From Sulfurovum sp. (GTDB lineage Bacteria; Campylobacterota; Campylobacteria; Campylobacterales; Sulfurovaceae): a stretch of DNA of 13,491 bases. Position 1 is the stretch's first letter, and every line of letters begins with the position of its first letter. Below the pieces are notes generated by a model. The model did not search any database. It had not been told where the DNA came from and worked only from the letters and a program-made list of their open reading frames with translations. Below are positions 1 to 6,716 of this stretch, piece after piece. Location: the NCBI GenBank assembly GCA_023955225.1, contig JAGSGJ010000046.1:1-13491 (forward strand), in the 5' to 3' direction. The translations under genes were made by a program, and so were the position numbers.

Positions 1-167
1 ATACGCATACCTTTCAGGTTTCAAGACGTTTGGGCTTACTCAAACGTAAAACGTACGATATGAAAGCCAGTATAGAATTGACGGATACTTTACGGTCCTT
101 TGATGCGGCAGATCCTATAAAATATGATTTTGCACTTTATCGTCTGGGACAGGAGAAATTGTATTAA
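1..167 (+). CDS. 3' end of a DUF2400 / TIGR02757 family protein (partial)
   Basis: Reading from base 3 gives 54 codons ending in TAA at 165-167; the gene begins before the window. The fragment contains THTFQVSRRLGLLKRK near its start and DPIKYDFALYRLG near its end. These match, from memory, the C-terminal part of the TIGR02757/DUF2400 family, whose members carry a D-T-H-x-x-R-x-x-R-x-L-G-L segment and end in a DPVKYDFALFGLG-like motif. The THT...SRRLGL stretch also recalls the helix-hairpin-helix DNA glycosylase superfamily, but the catalytic region is not in the window. The function of the family is not established. No gene follows it closely: 170 bases separate it from atpB, so it probably ends its own transcript. 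Confidence 0.75.
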   Translation, partial: THTFQVSRRLGLLKRKTYDMKASIELTDTLRSFDAADPIKYDFALYRLGQEKLY

Positions 168-201
168 CAGGACGCTTTTCGAACAAAGTTCAAAAAACTA
201 C

Positions 202-218
202 GTTGTCACTCTGACAAC
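202..218. repeat. Short hairpin downstream of the DUF2400 gene
   Basis: GTTGTCA-CTC-TGACAAC is a perfect 7-bp stem with a 3-base loop, 34 bases after the stop codon of the upstream gene. No T-run follows, so a classic intrinsic terminator is not supported. It could be an RNA-stabilising 3' hairpin or a protein-binding site. Confidence 0.5.
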
Positions 219-233
219 TTCAGCAGTCGGCTC

Positions 234-249
234 ATGCGACTAGTCGCAT
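234..249. repeat. 16-bp perfect palindrome in the DUF2400-atpB gap
   Basis: ATGCGACTAGTCGCAT is a perfect 16-bp palindrome, followed by a short run of four T (counting its last base). As RNA it would form a 6-bp stem with a CTAG loop. It may act as a weak terminator for the upstream gene or as a dimeric protein-binding site about 50 bases before the atpB -10 box. An alternative, mutually exclusive pairing exists between AGTCG at 225-229 and CGACT at 237-241. Confidence 0.45.
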
Positions 250-300
250 TTTAGGCATATATACGTAGAGATACTTAGTCTAAATTAAGTACAAAATAGG

Positions 301-330
301 TATAATCCCGCAATATTTAACTTAAAGAGG
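301..330 (+). promoter_or_regulatory. atpB promoter (-10 box) and ribosome binding site
   Basis: A perfect TATAAT lies at 301-306, preceded by A/T-rich DNA with no convincing -35 hexamer, as is usual for the main sigma factor in Campylobacterota. Transcription would start near 312-314, giving a leader of about 25 bases. AAAGAGG at 324-330 is a good Shine-Dalgarno sequence seven bases before the ATG at 338, and it rules out the out-of-frame ATG at 331 as the real start. Confidence 0.7.
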
Positions 331-337
331 ATGTTAT

Positions 338-1036
338 ATGGAAGGTATATTTACTTATCTAGGCGCAATATTTGGACATGGACAAATGTTATTTGTTTCG
401 CACTTAGTTTTGACAGCAATTATTGTAATCGTTATTGCGAAAATAGCAACAAAGAGTCTCAGCGCTGTACCAGCAGGTACACAAAACGTTATGGAGGCAT
501 TCCTTGGTGGTGTTATCGCTATGGGTAAAGATGTTATCGGTGAAGAGCATGCACGTAAATACTTACCTTTAATTGCAACCATTGGTCTGTTTGTACTTGT
601 GAACAACCTTATCGGTATTATCCCTGGATTTGAATCTCCAACATCGAACATCAATGTGACACTGACTTTGGCACTTATTGTATTCTTGTACTACAATTAT
701 GAAGGTATTAAAAAGCAAGGTGCTTTTACATACTTTAAAAACTTCGTACACCTTGGAGAGATGCACCCCATAGCAAAATTTTCAATGTCACTTTTAATGT
801 ATCCTATTGAGATCGTTTCTCACTTGTCTCGTATCGTTTCACTTTCATTCAGACTTTTTGGTAACATTAAGGGTGATGATCTGTTTTTATGGGTTCTTTT
901 AATGTTAACACCATGGATCATACCTATCACACCACTTATTCTTCTTACGTTTATGGCATTTTTACAAACGTTTGTATTTATGATCCTTACGTATGTTTAT
1001 CTTGCAGGTGCTCTGGCACTTGAAGAAGATCATTAA
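338..1036 (+). CDS. atpB: F-type ATP synthase F0 subunit a
   Basis: Subunit a of the membrane F0 sector forms the two proton half-channels facing the c-ring in the inner membrane. The 232-residue protein has five to six hydrophobic segments. The family signature is clear: YPIEIVSHLSR (155-165), then SLSFRLFGN (168-176), which contains the essential arginine R172 (Arg210 in E. coli). LQTFVFMILTYVYLAGALA (209-227) follows, with Q210 standing for E. coli Gln252. The SPTSNINVTLTLAL loop and helix (100-113) is also typical. The start at 338 has a good ribosome binding site. No other ATP synthase subunit gene is nearby; atpB standing apart from atpFHAGDC is, as I recall it, normal in Campylobacter and Helicobacter. 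It is the first gene of an apparent operon through 2628. Confidence 0.97.
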   Translation: MEGIFTYLGAIFGHGQMLFVSHLVLTAIIVIVIAKIATKSLSAVPAGTQNVMEAFLGGVIAMGKDVIGEEHARKYLPLIATIGLFVLVNNLIGIIPGFESPTSNINVTLTLALIVFLYYNYEGIKKQGAFTYFKNFVHLGEMHPIAKFSMSLLMYPIEIVSHLSRIVSLSFRLFGNIKGDDLFLWVLLMLTPWIIPITPLILLTFMAFLQTFVFMILTYVYLAGALALEEDH

Positions 1037-1057
1037 TATCACCTTGGACTTTTAAAC

Positions 1058-1339
1058 ATGAGACTACAAAACGGACCTTTAAGTTTTGTAGTCAACTTTC
1101 TCTTAGGCGTAGCATGGGCAGCTGTCCTGCTAGGTGCTGTCACTTCATTTCTCGTTTTTTATCAAGACAATCTACTTTTAGCACTAGTGTCTGCATTTAT
1201 GGGTGCACTGCCTGGCATGATCTCTGTACTTTTACTTGAGCATATCATTACTGGTAAAGAGAGACACTTGGAACTCAAAAAACAAACAGCACTGCTTGAA
1301 AAACTTCTCATACAAAAAGAGAATAACGACTTACAATGA
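1058..1339 (+). CDS. Small two-helix membrane protein next to atpB
   Basis: A 93-residue protein with two predicted membrane helices (about residues 9-34 and 39-62) and a charged, probably helical tail (about 66-93, rich in K, E, L and Q). It starts 21 bases after the atpB stop with only a weak ribosome binding site, and its end overlaps the next start by ATGA (1336-1339), so translation of the next gene is probably coupled to it. I recall a comparable small integral membrane protein beside atpB in Campylobacter jejuni (Cj1203c), so the pairing may be conserved. Position and size suggest a role like AtpI/AtpZ, small membrane proteins encoded with ATP synthase genes in other bacteria, but I see no diagnostic AtpI/AtpZ motif. 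The function is unknown. Confidence 0.85.
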   Translation: MRLQNGPLSFVVNFLLGVAWAAVLLGAVTSFLVFYQDNLLLALVSAFMGALPGMISVLLLEHIITGKERHLELKKQTALLEKLLIQKENNDLQ

Positions 1340-1872
1340 TCAGCTATGCTATCACTGACCCTTCTACCTTAGATTTCAATTATTTAGAACGTGACCTAAA
1401 AAGATTTTCCCAAAAAGCTTCTATGATCGTCTATCGAGACAAATCTGCTTCTTCCAATCATGCTGTTGATTTTGTTAAAGCAGCTAAAGTGTGTGGTTTT
1501 GAAAAAATCATCATTCATGGTGACCCTGTATTGGCAAATGCTGCGGGAGCTGGTGGGGTACATTTAAGCAGTTTACAATTGGATGAAATAGCTGATGCGA
1601 AAGCTATGAACCTTTTTGTTCTTGTCAGTACCCATACGGTAGAAGAGCTCAAAAAAGCAGAAGCATTAGGTGCTGATATGGCAACGTTTAGCCCCATTTT
1701 TGATACACCCAATAAAGGGTTACCTGTTGGTTTGGAAGTGTTAAGATCTGTTACTTCACAAGTGACTATACCTGTGTTGGCCCTAGGGGGAATTTTGACA
1801 CAGGAACAGATATCAGCGTGTGAAAGTTCTGGAGCAAGCGGTTTTGCTTCTATCCGTTACTTTGGAGACTAA
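1336..1872 (+). CDS. ThiE/TenI-family protein (thiamine phosphate synthase-like, probably divergent)
   Basis: A 178-residue TIM-barrel protein of the ThiE/TenI superfamily, shorter than usual ThiE (about 210). Recognisable elements in order: YAITD (4-8), IVYRDK (31-36, the R-x-K of ThiE), GVHL (74-77), STHTVEE (98-104), FSPIFDTPNKG (118-128) and IPVLALGGI (145-153). ThiE joins the pyrimidine and thiazole halves of thiamine; TenI is a related thiazole tautomerase. Residues that bind Mg and pyrimidine in ThiE look replaced: the N-D pair is H61-G62, and the Asp after GVHLGQE is Q81. I therefore hesitate to call it ThiE; it may be TenI-like or have another role. It overlaps the upstream gene by four bases. 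No other thiamine gene is present in the window. Confidence 0.8.
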   Translation: MISYAITDPSTLDFNYLERDLKRFSQKASMIVYRDKSASSNHAVDFVKAAKVCGFEKIIIHGDPVLANAAGAGGVHLSSLQLDEIADAKAMNLFVLVSTHTVEELKKAEALGADMATFSPIFDTPNKGLPVGLEVLRSVTSQVTIPVLALGGILTQEQISACESSGASGFASIRYFGD

Positions 1873-1875
1873 GAA

Positions 1876-2628
1876 ATGTTACGTATAGGTTTTATGTTTA
1901 TCTCTTTCCTTTTTATCTTTTGTACCTCTCTTTTGAATGCTAAACATATAGAAGCAGATTACAGTGTTGAGTTTGGCATGTTTGGTGAAGTGGGCAAGGT
2001 ACATGCCACACTGACGTCTGATAACAGATATTATATGTTAGATGCAAATGTATCTGCCGAAGGAATCGCCAGAGCAGTGACGGATGATCTTAAAGAGAGA
2101 CACATCTCCAAAGGACACATCTTCAAGGGTTTTCTGGTAACAGATATGTATCAGATGATAAAATCTTATGGTCACTACACGAGTACAACGATCTACAGGG
2201 TAGATCATAAAAAAAAGAGACTCACTCGTCAGTATAAAAAGTGGAAATACGATAAGCAGATCAGAAATGAGACAGAGGCACTTGAGTATTATGGTAAAGA
2301 TGACATGATGACACTTTTTCTGAATTTTCCTAAACATATCAAACAGAAACAGACAGCTAAAAAGTACCGATTTAAAGCCATAGGGGCTGATCGTAAAAAT
2401 GGTCGTGTTGATGTGACGATACCTACACAGAATGCTTTAGAACAAATGAAAAGTCTTGTAGGAGAAGATCAAGAAGGAGATTGGTACTGTACTGTGGTGA
2501 TGTATCGTAAACTTTATCAGAGTAAACAAGGTGAACTTGACGTTAGAATAGGCAAAGAAGGTCTAGTTGAAAAAGCAGTGTTGAAAGATCTGATCTTCTT
2601 TGGTGATGTACGTATCATAAGGCAATAA
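1876..2628 (+). CDS. Exported DUF3108 domain protein
   Basis: A 250-residue protein with an N-terminal signal peptide: a hydrophobic core at about residues 5-20 and a probable cleavage after LLNA (19-22). The mature part is rich in alternating hydrophobic/polar strands. It starts with ADYSVEFGMFGEVGK (27-41) and has a later stretch VDVTIPTQNALEQMK, which I associate with the DUF3108 family of periplasmic, probably beta-rich proteins of unknown function. It begins three bases after the stop of the ThiE-like gene, with GGAG at 1864-1867 inside that gene as the ribosome binding site, so it is the last gene of the atpB operon. The family assignment is from memory of the general pattern; the prediction that it is exported is the firmer statement. 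Confidence 0.75.
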   Translation: MLRIGFMFISFLFIFCTSLLNAKHIEADYSVEFGMFGEVGKVHATLTSDNRYYMLDANVSAEGIARAVTDDLKERHISKGHIFKGFLVTDMYQMIKSYGHYTSTTIYRVDHKKKRLTRQYKKWKYDKQIRNETEALEYYGKDDMMTLFLNFPKHIKQKQTAKKYRFKAIGADRKNGRVDVTIPTQNALEQMKSLVGEDQEGDWYCTVVMYRKLYQSKQGELDVRIGKEGLVEKAVLKDLIFFGDVRIIRQ

Positions 2629-2631
2629 CGC

Positions 2632-2659
2632 TATAATAACTTTAATAATCTAACGAGGA
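2632..2659 (+). promoter_or_regulatory. gatB promoter (-10 box) and ribosome binding site
   Basis: TATAAT at 2632-2637 lies just after the preceding stop codon and about 30 bases before the gatB ATG. GAGGA at 2655-2659 is a good ribosome binding site, eight bases from the ATG. No clear -35 box is visible. No terminator precedes it, so read-through from the atpB operon is possible. Confidence 0.6.
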
Positions 2660-2667
2660 ATATTACT

Positions 2668-4098
2668 ATGTTTGAAACCGTCATCGGTCTTGAAGTTCAT
2701 GTTCAACTTAACACTAAAACAAAACTCTTTTGCTCTTGTCCTACCTCTTTTGCAGAGCATCAAAATACAAATACCTGTCCTACATGTTTGGCACTTCCAG
2801 GTGGGTTACCCGTGGTCAATAAAGAGGCTGCGATCAAAGCAATGAGACTAGGGTATGCGATCAATGGAAATGTAAATCATACGTCTACTTTTGACAGAAA
2901 ATCTTATTTTTATCCGGACAGTCCTTCGGCGTATCAGATCACACAATTGACAAAAGCGATTGTGCAAAAAGGTGAAGTGTTTATAGACCTTGCAGATGGC
3001 ACACAAAAACGTATCGGTATGACTCAGGCACACCTTGAAGCGGATGCAGGAAAAAATATGCATGAGGGTAACCACTCGAAAGTAGATCTGAACCGTGCAG
3101 GTACACCACTGCTTGAAATCGTATCTGATCCAGATATGAGATCTTCTGATGAAGCAGTAGCTTATTTGAAGAAACTTCACTCTACAGTACGTTATCTTGA
3201 CATCTCTGATGCAAACATGCAAGAGGGATCGTTTAGATGTGATGTGAATGTTTCCATTCGTCCTAAAGGGCAAGAAGCATTTGGTACAAGGGTTGAGATC
3301 AAGAACATTAACTCATTTAGATTTGTGGCTGCTGCTATTGCGTATGAAGTACAAAGGCAGACTGAAGCGTATGAAGATGGTGTGTATGAGCAGGAAGTAC
3401 ATCAGGAAACACGTCTTTGGAATGTGGAAGAGGGTGTAACAAAGTCTATGCGAGGAAAAGAAGAAGCTGCAGATTACCGTTATTTCCCGGACCCGGACCT
3501 TCGTCCGCTTATCGTGACGGATGAGATGATCGCTGAAGCCAAGATCATGCCGGAACTTCCAGACGCTAAAGTGAAACGTTATATAGAAGAGCTTGGTATC
3601 AAATCATATGATGCCCATGTCATCACTTTAGATAAAGAGATGGCATACTTTTTTGAAGAGATGTTGGAGAATGGTGCTGTGCCTAAAACAGCTGTCACAT
3701 GGTTGACCTCTGAACTTCTGGGCCGTCTAAACAAAGCAGGTATCGCTATGGAAGATTCACCTGTAGATGCTAAAACACTGGGTACCTTGGTTTCTAAAAT
3801 TACTGACAGTACCATCTCAGGATCTGGTGCTAAAGAGATCCTTGATCATATGATGGAAAATGAGAGTCGTGATATCGATGCACTCATTGATGAACTTGGA
3901 CTTGCACAGGTGAGTGATGATGGTGCGATCTTGGCTATTATCGATGAGATATTGGCTGCTAATCCAGACAAGGTCGAGCAATATAAAGGTGGGAAAGACA
4001 AACTCTTTGGCTTCTTTGTCGGACAAACGATGAAAGCAAGTAAAGGGTCTGCGAATCCTGGTAAGGTAAATGAGTTACTCAAACAAAGACTAGGTTAG
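2668..4098 (+). CDS. gatB: Asp-tRNA(Asn)/Glu-tRNA(Gln) amidotransferase subunit B
   Basis: GatB is the kinase/transamidase subunit that, with GatA and GatC, converts Glu-tRNA(Gln) and Asp-tRNA(Asn) to the amide forms in bacteria lacking GlnRS and/or AsnRS. The 476-residue length is normal. The start IGLEVHVQLNTKTKLFCSC (6-24) is diagnostic, and C22, C24, C37 and C40 (CPTC, 37-40) form the zinc site. The catalytic cradle follows, with HLEADAGK and DLNRAGTPLLEIVSDPD. The C-terminal YqeY-like tRNA-binding domain occupies about residues 325-476 and ends in FFVGQTMKASKGSANPGKVN. gatA and gatC are not in the window, consistent with gatB standing alone. It has its own -10 box. Nothing looks damaged or unusual. 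Confidence 0.98.
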   Translation: MFETVIGLEVHVQLNTKTKLFCSCPTSFAEHQNTNTCPTCLALPGGLPVVNKEAAIKAMRLGYAINGNVNHTSTFDRKSYFYPDSPSAYQITQLTKAIVQKGEVFIDLADGTQKRIGMTQAHLEADAGKNMHEGNHSKVDLNRAGTPLLEIVSDPDMRSSDEAVAYLKKLHSTVRYLDISDANMQEGSFRCDVNVSIRPKGQEAFGTRVEIKNINSFRFVAAAIAYEVQRQTEAYEDGVYEQEVHQETRLWNVEEGVTKSMRGKEEAADYRYFPDPDLRPLIVTDEMIAEAKIMPELPDAKVKRYIEELGIKSYDAHVITLDKEMAYFFEEMLENGAVPKTAVTWLTSELLGRLNKAGIAMEDSPVDAKTLGTLVSKITDSTISGSGAKEILDHMMENESRDIDALIDELGLAQVSDDGAILAIIDEILAANPDKVEQYKGGKDKLFGFFVGQTMKASKGSANPGKVNELLKQRLG

Positions 4099-4108
4099 AG
4101 ATATATTT

Positions 4109-4134
4109 CATCCCTGGTACTTCACCATGGGATG
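4109..4134 (+). terminator. Hairpin between gatB and the potassium channel gene (possible weak terminator)
   Basis: CATCCCTGGT (4109-4118) pairs with ACCA-T-GGGATG (4124-4134), a 10-bp stem with one bulged T and an ACTTC loop. Only a short T-run (4139-4142) follows, so termination would be weak. The strong ribosome binding site GGGAGGT (4143-4149) of the channel gene lies directly after it, so the hairpin could instead affect translation or mRNA processing. Confidence 0.4.
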
Positions 4135-4157
4135 AGCATTTTGGGAGGTAGAAACAT

Positions 4158-5795
4158 ATGCATGACTTCATAGTTAAACTCTCGCACACGATAGACAGTT
4201 CTGTACGCTATCAAAAGATAAAATCATTTTTTCGTTCACTGCTTGAAGATGTAAACTACCCCTATAAAAAGTACTTTGATGCATTTATGATCGCACTTAT
4301 TATCATCTCTATTTCTATACTTATTTTGAGTAAAACGGATAAAATTCCTGAGTGGCTTGTGGAATTTGATCTCTATTTTGTAACAAGTATTTTTGCGTTA
4401 GAGTACTTGTTAAGATTGTGGATAAGCCATGATATCCATAGTTATCTCGTCTCTTCAGCAGGGGAGTCTGGATCAGGACAATATTGGACTGTGCTTAAAT
4501 CTAAATTACGTTATATGGTCTCTCTGCCTGCACTTATCGATCTTATCGCTATTTTCCCGAAATTTCGAATCTTGCGACTGTTAAAACTGTATCATTATAT
4601 GCATGGGGCATCGAGCCTTTTTAATGCTTTACTTAAAAAACGTTTTGAATTTGTCTTTTTGGGCTATATGCTTTTAGGCGTCACTTTTACCTTTGGTTCC
4701 ATATTTTATCTGCTTGAATTTGGCATCAATAAAGAATTAGGTTCTTACCTGGATGCTATCTATTGGGCCTTGGTGACCATATCTACGGTTGGGTATGGTG
4801 ATATCGCTCCTGTGACTGAACTGGGTAAAGTAGTCTCTATGTTTGGTATCATTTTTGGTATCGCTATGATCTCTTTTGTAACTTCTGTGATGGTTTCTGC
4901 TTTTTCTGCAAGATTTGGCGAGCTGCGTAATCAAGACAGTATCAATTCTGTGAATAAAATTCAGAATGTGGTCATCATCAACGGATATGGACATTTAGGT
5001 ATGACCATCGCTAAGAAATTAACAATACATAAAACCTATGAACCTGTCATCATAGAAAGCAATGAAGATAAAGCCAAACTAGCACTGGAAGATGGCTATA
5101 ATGTGATACATGCAGATGGTACAAGTGCAAAGCTCATCACAACCCTGTATCAAAGTGGTAACATTGTGGCAATGCTTACTTTGAGAAGCTCTGATATCAA
5201 TAATATCTACTTTATACTCAATGCCAAAAGTGTCCAGGCCGATTCTGTGATTTACACCCGTATGAATCAAGTAGAGTTGCGTCCACAGTATGAGGCGACA
5301 AAAGTAGACGGTCTGGTTGAGCCTTATGATGTGGTAGATACTAAGGCTTTTCATTATTTGAAAAAACACAGCGAAGAGGAAAACAAACATATCTCCTTTT
5401 TTGGTTACACACACAAGAGCAATCATATCTGTACATTGCTCAAAGAAGAGGGAATAGAAGTGACTATCTATGAGATTGATACGGAAAGTTATGAAGCAGC
5501 TAAAAGTGATGGTTTTACTAATGTGATCCTGATTGATAAAAAAAGCAGTGAAGCACCAGATATCAATGACGGTATTGCAGTGTGTGCCATGAATGATGAA
5601 GCTTTAAATGTCTACTACAGTATTACCTTGCGTGCAAATGGATTTACGGATGAAATAGTGGCACTTTCTGATACAAAAGAAGACAATAGAAAACTACTGT
5701 TGGCAGGGGTGAGTAGAATATTTGATATGTATGATGAGAGTGCTTCACAGTTTGTTGAGATGATTGAAAATAATGTAAGAAGGGTAGAGATATGA
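4158..5795 (+). CDS. Six-helix voltage-gated-type potassium channel with RCK (TrkA-N) domains
   Basis: A 545-residue inner-membrane potassium channel. The first ~250 residues carry about six membrane segments. LEYLLRLW (81-88) resembles the acidic S2 helix of Kv channels, and R137, R140, K143 and H146 have the every-third spacing of a voltage-sensing S4. The selectivity filter TVGYGD is at 210-215. After the pore comes an RCK/TrkA-N Rossmann domain with GYGHLG (276-281), the acidic strand end E300 and HADGTS (318-323). A second RCK-like half (about 411-530) has a degenerate glycine loop (GYTHKS). The plan resembles E. coli Kch but is longer, with the second RCK half. GGGAGGT eight bases upstream fixes the start. 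Its stop overlaps the gpsA start (ATGA, 5792-5795). Confidence 0.93.
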   Translation: MHDFIVKLSHTIDSSVRYQKIKSFFRSLLEDVNYPYKKYFDAFMIALIIISISILILSKTDKIPEWLVEFDLYFVTSIFALEYLLRLWISHDIHSYLVSSAGESGSGQYWTVLKSKLRYMVSLPALIDLIAIFPKFRILRLLKLYHYMHGASSLFNALLKKRFEFVFLGYMLLGVTFTFGSIFYLLEFGINKELGSYLDAIYWALVTISTVGYGDIAPVTELGKVVSMFGIIFGIAMISFVTSVMVSAFSARFGELRNQDSINSVNKIQNVVIINGYGHLGMTIAKKLTIHKTYEPVIIESNEDKAKLALEDGYNVIHADGTSAKLITTLYQSGNIVAMLTLRSSDINNIYFILNAKSVQADSVIYTRMNQVELRPQYEATKVDGLVEPYDVVDTKAFHYLKKHSEEENKHISFFGYTHKSNHICTLLKEEGIEVTIYEIDTESYEAAKSDGFTNVILIDKKSSEAPDINDGIAVCAMNDEALNVYYSITLRANGFTDEIVALSDTKEDNRKLLLAGVSRIFDMYDESASQFVEMIENNVRRVEI

Positions 5796-6679
5796 AATTA
5801 GCCATTATAGGAGCAGGTAAATGGGGACAGGCATTGAATCATGCCTATAGTCAAGATAATGATGTGGTCATCTCTTCTCGTAACAGTAAGGACATAGAAA
5901 ATTTTGTGCCGATGAGTGAAGCTTTAGCCTATGAATACCTGGTGATAGCAATTCCTGCACAGTTTGTTCGTGGATGGATGGAAGAAAATTTTGTAGATCA
6001 TGGACAAAAGATACTTGTGGCAGCTAAAGGTATAGAGACAAGTACAGGGGCATTTTTGAACGAAGTCTATGGAGCATTTGTTTCTGCAGATAGATTGGCT
6101 TTTATCTCTGGTCCATCTTTTGCAGCAGAAGTACAAAAATCACTTCCTACGGCACTTAAAATAAGTTCAGTGAATGAAAAACTGGCACAAACCTATGCAG
6201 ATGCATTACCTAACTTCATTAAGGGGTATGTGGATGATGATGTGATAGGTGCAGAAATTTCGGGTGCCTACAAAAATGTCATTGCTATCGCTGGTGGTGT
6301 GTGTGATGGTTTAGGATTGGGGAATAATGCTAGAGCCGCACTTATCTCAAGAGGTTTGGTGGAAATGACCCGTTTTGGCGAAGCTTTTGGTGCAAAAACA
6401 GAAACATTCCTCTCCTTGGGTGGAGCAGGTGATCTTTTCCTTACTGCAAGCTCTACACTCTCTCGTAACTACCGTGTAGGACTTGGGATTGCTAAAGGTA
6501 AGAGTATGGATGAGATATTGGAAGAACTAGGTGAAGTAGCAGAGGGCGTACCAACTGCTAAAGCTATCTATAAAATAGCAACAGATAAAGAGATCTACCT
6601 TCCTATAGCATCAGAAGTATATGCAATGATAGAAGAGGGGAAAGACCCTTTAGTTAGTGTCAAAGACTTGCTGAGTTAA
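5792..6679 (+). CDS. gpsA: Glycerol-3-phosphate dehydrogenase [NAD(P)+]
   Basis: A cytoplasmic enzyme that reduces dihydroxyacetone phosphate to sn-glycerol-3-phosphate, the backbone for phospholipids. The 295 residues are shorter than the ~330 of E. coli GpsA, as I recall is common in Campylobacterota. The N-terminal Rossmann motif is GAGKWG (7-12). AAKGIET (77-83) and SGPSFAAEV (106-114) follow. The catalytic-domain helix is GAYKNVIAIAGGVCDGLGLG (158-177), with the catalytic lysine K161, then GGAGDLFLT (210-218) and SRNYRVG (224-230). GAAGGG at 5779-5784 serves as ribosome binding site inside the channel gene, which it overlaps by four bases. The coupling to a potassium channel has no obvious metabolic meaning. 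Confidence 0.96.
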   Translation: MKLAIIGAGKWGQALNHAYSQDNDVVISSRNSKDIENFVPMSEALAYEYLVIAIPAQFVRGWMEENFVDHGQKILVAAKGIETSTGAFLNEVYGAFVSADRLAFISGPSFAAEVQKSLPTALKISSVNEKLAQTYADALPNFIKGYVDDDVIGAEISGAYKNVIAIAGGVCDGLGLGNNARAALISRGLVEMTRFGEAFGAKTETFLSLGGAGDLFLTASSTLSRNYRVGLGIAKGKSMDEILEELGEVAEGVPTAKAIYKIATDKEIYLPIASEVYAMIEEGKDPLVSVKDLLS

Positions 6680-6716
6680 AGAGAAGTGAGATATATTAGT
6701 ATGAGGAGAAGAAAAT

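Noticed and set aside
168..337. Possible tRNA or small RNA in the gap before atpB
   Set aside because: The hairpins do not form a cloverleaf, no T-arm consensus was seen, and no promoter is evident apart from the atpB one.
331..528. 65-codon frame starting at ATG 331, seven bases before atpB
   Set aside because: The ATG touches the end of the AAAGAGG ribosome binding site and the frame overlaps atpB; its translation resembles no protein and atpB is unmistakable.
355..654. 99-codon open frame antisense to atpB
   Set aside because: It is a shadow of a conserved gene, with no promoter or domain pattern.
2848..3273. 141-codon open frame antisense to gatB
   Set aside because: It lies wholly inside the highly conserved gatB, is rich in Cys, Arg, His and Ile as expected of an antisense shadow, and has no ribosome binding site.
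5079..5426. 115-codon open frame antisense to the potassium channel gene
   Set aside because: It is confined to the RCK-coding region and its composition is typical of a shadow frame.
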